From: Halieaceae bacterium UBA6060
GTDB taxonomy: Bacteria > Pseudomonadota > Gammaproteobacteria > Pseudomonadales > Halieaceae
NCBI GenBank assembly: GCA_002428935.1
Contig: DIYG01000027.1
Location: 1 to 26,531, forward strand
Direction: 5' to 3'
Length of the DNA: 26,531 bases
In this document: in pieces, positions 23,561 through 26,531 of the stretch
How positions within the stretch are numbered: position 1 is the stretch's first letter
Layout: the number at the start of each line of letters is the position of its first letter
Notes under the pieces: model-generated
Database searches by the model: none
Seen by the model: the letters and a program-made list of their open reading frames with translations, nothing else
Told to the model about the DNA's origin: nothing
Position numbers and translations under genes: made by a program

Positions 23561-23635
23561 AATTAAGGCGAAATCTAGCCTTAAGTCAAATAAATTATAA
23601 TAAAAATTGACAAACTGGCTCTCCGGAGCTAAATT
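23561..23635. promoter_or_regulatory. Divergent AT-rich promoter region with inverted repeat
   Basis: A perfect inverted repeat TTAAGGC (23563-23569) and GCCTTAA (23578-23584) has an 8-base spacer. It falls between a possible minus-strand -35 (TTGACT at 23584-23589) and a weak -10 for the amidase. In the plus direction TTGACA (23607-23612) is followed after 17 bases by TAAATT (23630-23635). The repeat is a candidate operator for the amidase promoter, possibly shared with the divergent SDR gene. Confidence 0.4.
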
Positions 23636-23731
23636 TTCATCGAATGTTATAACTTGTGTCCTTGATGGCCGGGTCGCGCAGGGGCGCAAAAGGCAGCAAA
23701 GGGACTCAAAAGGTTTGCTGTTGGAATCGTT

Positions 23732-24106
23732 GTGAAGCAGCTCTTTGATTTGTCCGATCACGTCGCACTGGTGACGGGAGCAAGTCGCGGCATTGGGGAA
23801 GCCATAGCCGTCCGTCTTGCCGAGGCCGGTGTGAGGGTCGCGGTTTCCGGTCGTAAGCACGAAGCCCGTGAAGGTGTGGTTAAGCGCCTTCGCGAACATG
23901 GCTGGGAGGCCGAGGCCCGGGCCTGTCACGTGGGCGAGATGACCCATATCTCGGAGCTGTTTCTTTGGGTCCGCGAGCGCTACGGCCGCTTGGACATTCT
24001 TGTCAACAACGCGGCGACCAATCCCTATTGCGGTGACATCCTTGATACGGACCTGGCGGCGTTTCAGAAGACCGTCGACGGCGGCTTGACCGCTACTCGA
24101 AGCTAG
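23732..24106 (+). pseudogene. Short-chain dehydrogenase with an internal deletion
   Basis: The reading frame encodes only 124 residues. It begins as a normal classical SDR: cofactor motif TGASRGIG at residues 15-22, SGRKHEA, and NNAATNPYCGDIL at 92-104, ending DLAAFQKTVD. Instead of the usual VN.(R/K)G continuation it passes directly into GGLTATRS and stops. DGGLTAT-like endings are the normal C-terminus of SDRs (VDGG). About 130 residues in between, including the catalytic Ser and Tyr-x3-Lys, are therefore missing, with the junction near 24071-24079. The frame is kept, so it is a remnant by an in-frame internal deletion and cannot be an active SDR. The GTG start has only a weak ribosome-binding site. 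Confidence 0.75.
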
Positions 24107-24116
24107 GAGAAGCATC

Positions 24117-24551
24117 ATGCACAGCACTTCGTCCGTCCTTCACAAGCCCAGCCAGCATCTGCCAAAGCTGCAGAATTTCATGGCGACCATGGCCAGGGAC
24201 TTCCCGGCGGCGATGGCGCTCCTTGCGGAAGACGTCGTTTGGATCAATCAATTACCGGGTCATGTTCCCTTCGGAGGCGAGTATCATGGGCGCGAGGGTG
24301 TCGAGCGATACCTGACACTCCTTGCCGAGACTTTTGTTTTGGGCGGCTACGATTTTGATTCCTTTGAGGTTGTCGAAAACGACGACACTCTGGTGCTGGT
24401 CGGAGTGGAAAGTGGCGGCAAGGTTCTGCCTACGGGCAAGGTCTTTGATTTACCGTTTGTTTGGGTTGTGAAATTCGACGAGGCGGGGCGCATCCGTTTT
24501 CTCCAAGAACACAACGACACCCAGGCCATCGGTAACGCCTATTTGGATTGA
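24117..24551 (+). CDS. SnoaL-like / NTF2-fold protein
   Basis: This 144-residue protein has an NTF2-like fold, with FMATMARDFPAAMALLAEDVVW at the start. GGEYHGREGVERYLTLLAET follows, and then the typical strand series VVENDDTLVLVGVESG and FVWVVKFDEAGRIRFLQEHND. This is the common SnoaL_2-type ketosteroid-isomerase-like pattern; the catalytic activity, if any, is not known. AGGAGAAGC precedes the ATG at 24117 and the gene begins ten bases after the broken SDR stop. Its own stop sits just upstream of the acyl-CoA dehydrogenase ATG. It differs in sequence from the minus-strand SnoaL-like protein at 21525. Confidence 0.82.
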   Translation: MHSTSSVLHKPSQHLPKLQNFMATMARDFPAAMALLAEDVVWINQLPGHVPFGGEYHGREGVERYLTLLAETFVLGGYDFDSFEVVENDDTLVLVGVESGGKVLPTGKVFDLPFVWVVKFDEAGRIRFLQEHNDTQAIGNAYLD

Positions 24552-24553
24552 CT

Positions 24554-25792
24554 ATGGATTTTCGCTATAGCGACAAAACGGAACTCATGCGTCGCAGAGT
24601 TCGTGATTTTCTTGACGACCACATTGTTCCCCGGCTATCGGAGCACCGCGCCGAAGTTGAGGCCGGACGCTTTCCGGTTTCATTCATGGAGGACCTAAAG
24701 GCCCTGGCAAAATCGGAAGGGCTGTGGAATCTGTTTCTTCCAGCGCTCGCGGATCATGAGCCCGGGACAGCGCTGAGCAATCTTGAGTACGCACCCCTGG
24801 CGGAGATCATGGGCCGCGTGCCCTGGGCATCGGAAGTGTTTAACTGCAACGCTCCGGATACGGGGAACATGGAAGTCTTGCATATGTTCGCCACGGAAGC
24901 GCAGCGGAAACGCTGGTTAGAGCCCTTGCTTCACGGCGAAATCCGCTCGGCGTTTGCCATGACAGAACCGGATGTGGCGTCGTCCGACGCGACCAATATC
25001 TGCACGGGCATTCGTCGGGACGGGGACGATTACGTCATCAATGGCCGTAAGTGGTTTATCACAAACGCCAATCATCCCAACTGCGCGTTTTTTATCGTCA
25101 TGGGCAAGACGGACCCCGACGCGGAAACCCATCGCCAGCAGTCCATGGTGATTGTGCCCATGGATACGCCGGGGGTCGATGTGCTGCGTAACATCACCAC
25201 TCTGAATCACCATTCGCCGGAAGGGCATTCGGAAGTCTTGTTTCGCGACGTTCGTGTTCCCGCGGAAAACCTCATTGCCAAGGAAGGGGATGGCTTTGCG
25301 ATTGCGCAGGCGCGTTTGGGTCCGGGTCGTATTCATCACTGCATGCGTGCCATCGGCATGGCGGAAGTTTGCCTGGAGCTGATGGCGGCCCGCGCGCAAG
25401 AACGCCGCAGCTTTGGTCGCTATCTCCATCAGCATGGAGCTATCAGTGAGTGGATCGCTCGTTCGCGTATCGAGATTGAGCAGGCCCGTCTGCTGGTACT
25501 CAAAGCGGCATCGATGATTGATGAAGTGGGCGCGAAGGGCGCGCGCAAAGAGATCTCCATGATCAAGGTGGTCGCCCCAAGCTTACTGGTGAACGTTGCG
25601 GATCGAGCCATGCAGGTGTTTGGTGCCATGGGTGTCAGCCCAGATACACCTCTGGCCGATTACTTCACCGGCGGGCGGGTTCTGCGTTTTGCCGACGGTC
25701 CCGACGAAGTTCATTTGCAAACCATTGCACGCCTGGAACTGCGCGAGCAAGGAGAGCAGCGGGATCAGATTTGGCGGTACTTGTATGCTTGA
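24554..25792 (+). CDS. Acyl-CoA dehydrogenase (ACAD10/11-like)
   Basis: The protein has 412 residues from the ATG at 24554; a TTG two codons upstream overlaps the preceding stop. Acyl-CoA dehydrogenase landmarks are visible: the FAD-contact segment FAMTEPDVASSDATNI, INGRKWFITNANHPNC, ARAQERRSFGRYLHQHGAI, and the C-terminal RFADGPDEVHLQTIARLELR. The last motif, with DGPDEVH instead of the EGT of short- and medium-chain enzymes, is characteristic of the ACAD10/ACAD11-like bacterial group. That group is linked to long or branched and 4-hydroxy acyl-CoA. The reaction is FAD-dependent alpha,beta-dehydrogenation passing electrons to ETF. It is the last clear gene of the SDR-NTF2-ACAD group. Substrate chain length is not predictable. 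Confidence 0.9.
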   Translation: MDFRYSDKTELMRRRVRDFLDDHIVPRLSEHRAEVEAGRFPVSFMEDLKALAKSEGLWNLFLPALADHEPGTALSNLEYAPLAEIMGRVPWASEVFNCNAPDTGNMEVLHMFATEAQRKRWLEPLLHGEIRSAFAMTEPDVASSDATNICTGIRRDGDDYVINGRKWFITNANHPNCAFFIVMGKTDPDAETHRQQSMVIVPMDTPGVDVLRNITTLNHHSPEGHSEVLFRDVRVPAENLIAKEGDGFAIAQARLGPGRIHHCMRAIGMAEVCLELMAARAQERRSFGRYLHQHGAISEWIARSRIEIEQARLLVLKAASMIDEVGAKGARKEISMIKVVAPSLLVNVADRAMQVFGAMGVSPDTPLADYFTGGRVLRFADGPDEVHLQTIARLELREQGEQRDQIWRYLYA

Positions 25793-25910
25793 GAGCAAAA
25801 GCTGGAGCAATGGCGAACCCCGGTGGGCGAACCTTTGCGCCGTAAGTGGTGAGCGTAAGGGTAAATAAACGATCAATTACCTTGGCCGTAGACGTGAGTT
25901 GGGGGGCAGG

Positions 25911-26531
25911 ATGAACACAGCACCGGTAATCGCAGGGACCTATCGATTCTTCGAAGAGTTCATGGAAACCGTTCCCGAGTGGGACTTGGATTTCACTCAG
26001 CTGGGACCGAGCGCAAGCCAGTACCGACTGACCTATCAGCCCGGTAATCATTTCATTTTCGCCCGCAGCTTTTTCGGTAACGCTTTTCATCAACGGGGCA
26101 TGAGTCCATCGGGCTATCGAACCTTCTCGCTCCTGGCTAGCGGTAGCACACCGCTACGTTGGCATGGCGAGGTGCTTCGAGAGCGCGGGCTGATTCTTAT
26201 GCCCCGGGGGGGAGAGTTTGAATCGCGCTCCGATCCCGGTTTCGATTTCATCAGTCTTTCGATCTCTGAAGTACTTCTTAATGACATCGCCCGCAGTGAC
26301 TATGGCTTACCCCTCGATGAGTTACTTAGCGAAGATCGCCTGTTTTGCGCCGATGCGGGAGACTCCCTGCTGCGTTTGCGACGGGTCCTTGAGGCCTACG
26401 ATGCCGCGTTGACTCAGCGCACCGTATCGGGTGCGCCACCTTTTTCCCGTCACGTGGCTTCGGAGCTGCTGCGTATCGCCGTTACGGACCAGTGTCATCC
26501 ACCGGCGGGCGCAGCCCGCTCGCGACAGCAG
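25911..26531 (+). CDS. AraC-like transcriptional regulator, N-terminal part (truncated by window end)
   Basis: An open frame from the ATG at 25911 (after GGGGGGCAGG) runs 207 codons without a stop to the window edge. The translation begins MNTAPVIAGTYRFFEEFMET and continues with LGPSASQYRLTYQPGNHFIF, then PLRWHGEVLRERGLILMPRG and FDFISLSISEVLLNDIARSD. This looks like the cupin-type sensor domain of AraC-family regulators. The helix-turn-helix pair, normally the last 100 residues, would lie beyond 26531. The ACAD gene ends 118 bases upstream in the same direction, so it could regulate that catabolic group. The family call rests on the sensor-like region only. Confidence 0.6.
   Translation, partial: MNTAPVIAGTYRFFEEFMETVPEWDLDFTQLGPSASQYRLTYQPGNHFIFARSFFGNAFHQRGMSPSGYRTFSLLASGSTPLRWHGEVLRERGLILMPRGGEFESRSDPGFDFISLSISEVLLNDIARSDYGLPLDELLSEDRLFCADAGDSLLRLRRVLEAYDAALTQRTVSGAPPFSRHVASELLRIAVTDQCHPPAGAARSRQQ

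Noticed and set aside
23534..24127. Minus-strand open frame (197 codons) opposite the SDR remnant
   Set aside because: Shadow of the SDR reading frame; it crosses the divergent promoter region and shows no domain.
1..26531. CRISPR array, insertion sequence or prophage
   Set aside because: No regularly spaced repeats, transposase, terminal inverted repeats or phage genes were seen.

Overview
The window looks like a chromosomal segment of a marine gammaproteobacterium, moderately GC-rich, possibly of the OM60/NOR5 (Halieaceae) type. That placement is an inference from the gene repertoire (FabY-type ketoacyl synthase, YbfF-type esterase followed by a DUF3301 protein, abundant acyl-CoA enzymes); no ribosomal RNA or other firm marker is present.

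Positions 1-7083 are a mostly housekeeping lipid and small-molecule block: a FabY-like beta-ketoacyl synthase overlapping an FkbM-type methyltransferase, a small nitroreductase, a dienoyl-CoA isomerase, a lipoprotein, a YbfF esterase with a DUF3301 membrane protein, and a LysE-type exporter. Positions 7084-7940 hold no intact protein gene. They contain an imperfect hairpin, three DnaA-box-like 9-mers around an AT-rich stretch, an apparent queD remnant, and a strong promoter feeding tRNA-Val(TAC) and tRNA-Asp(GTC). Positions 8230-11145 carry a DsbA-fold isomerase, an iron-dependent alcohol dehydrogenase and an enoyl-CoA isomerase with an ECI2-like active site.

The centrepiece is a seven-gene minus-strand operon read from 20482 down to 11232. 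It starts with a complete type II DMSO-reductase-family molybdoenzyme in the order alpha, beta, TorD-like chaperone, gamma, as in ddhABDC, serABDC and clrABDC. Tightly coupled to it are a Mrp/NBP35-like Fe-S carrier ATPase with an extra N-terminal cysteine cluster, a 14-repeat beta-propeller protein (probably two seven-bladed propellers), and a DUF3179 membrane protein. A divergent GntR/FCD-type regulator sits across an AT-rich promoter region with a perfect 7-7-7 inverted repeat. The alpha subunit has a Tat signal, the beta subunit has the NarH-like cysteine pattern with one Tyr substitution, and the gamma subunit is predicted to be a lipoprotein. The operon therefore encodes a periplasmic, membrane-tethered Mo-bisPGD/Fe-S/haem b enzyme with apparently dedicated maturation or assembly factors. 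Its substrate cannot be read from the sequence. The GntR regulator and nearby catabolic genes favour oxidation of an organic compound, but this is inference.

Positions 21525-26531 form an accessory catabolic block: an amidase plus SnoaL-like protein on the minus strand, divergent from a promoter region, then a short-chain dehydrogenase carrying an apparent in-frame internal deletion, a second SnoaL-like protein and an ACAD10/11-like acyl-CoA dehydrogenase. The window ends inside an AraC-like regulator whose DNA-binding domain lies beyond it.
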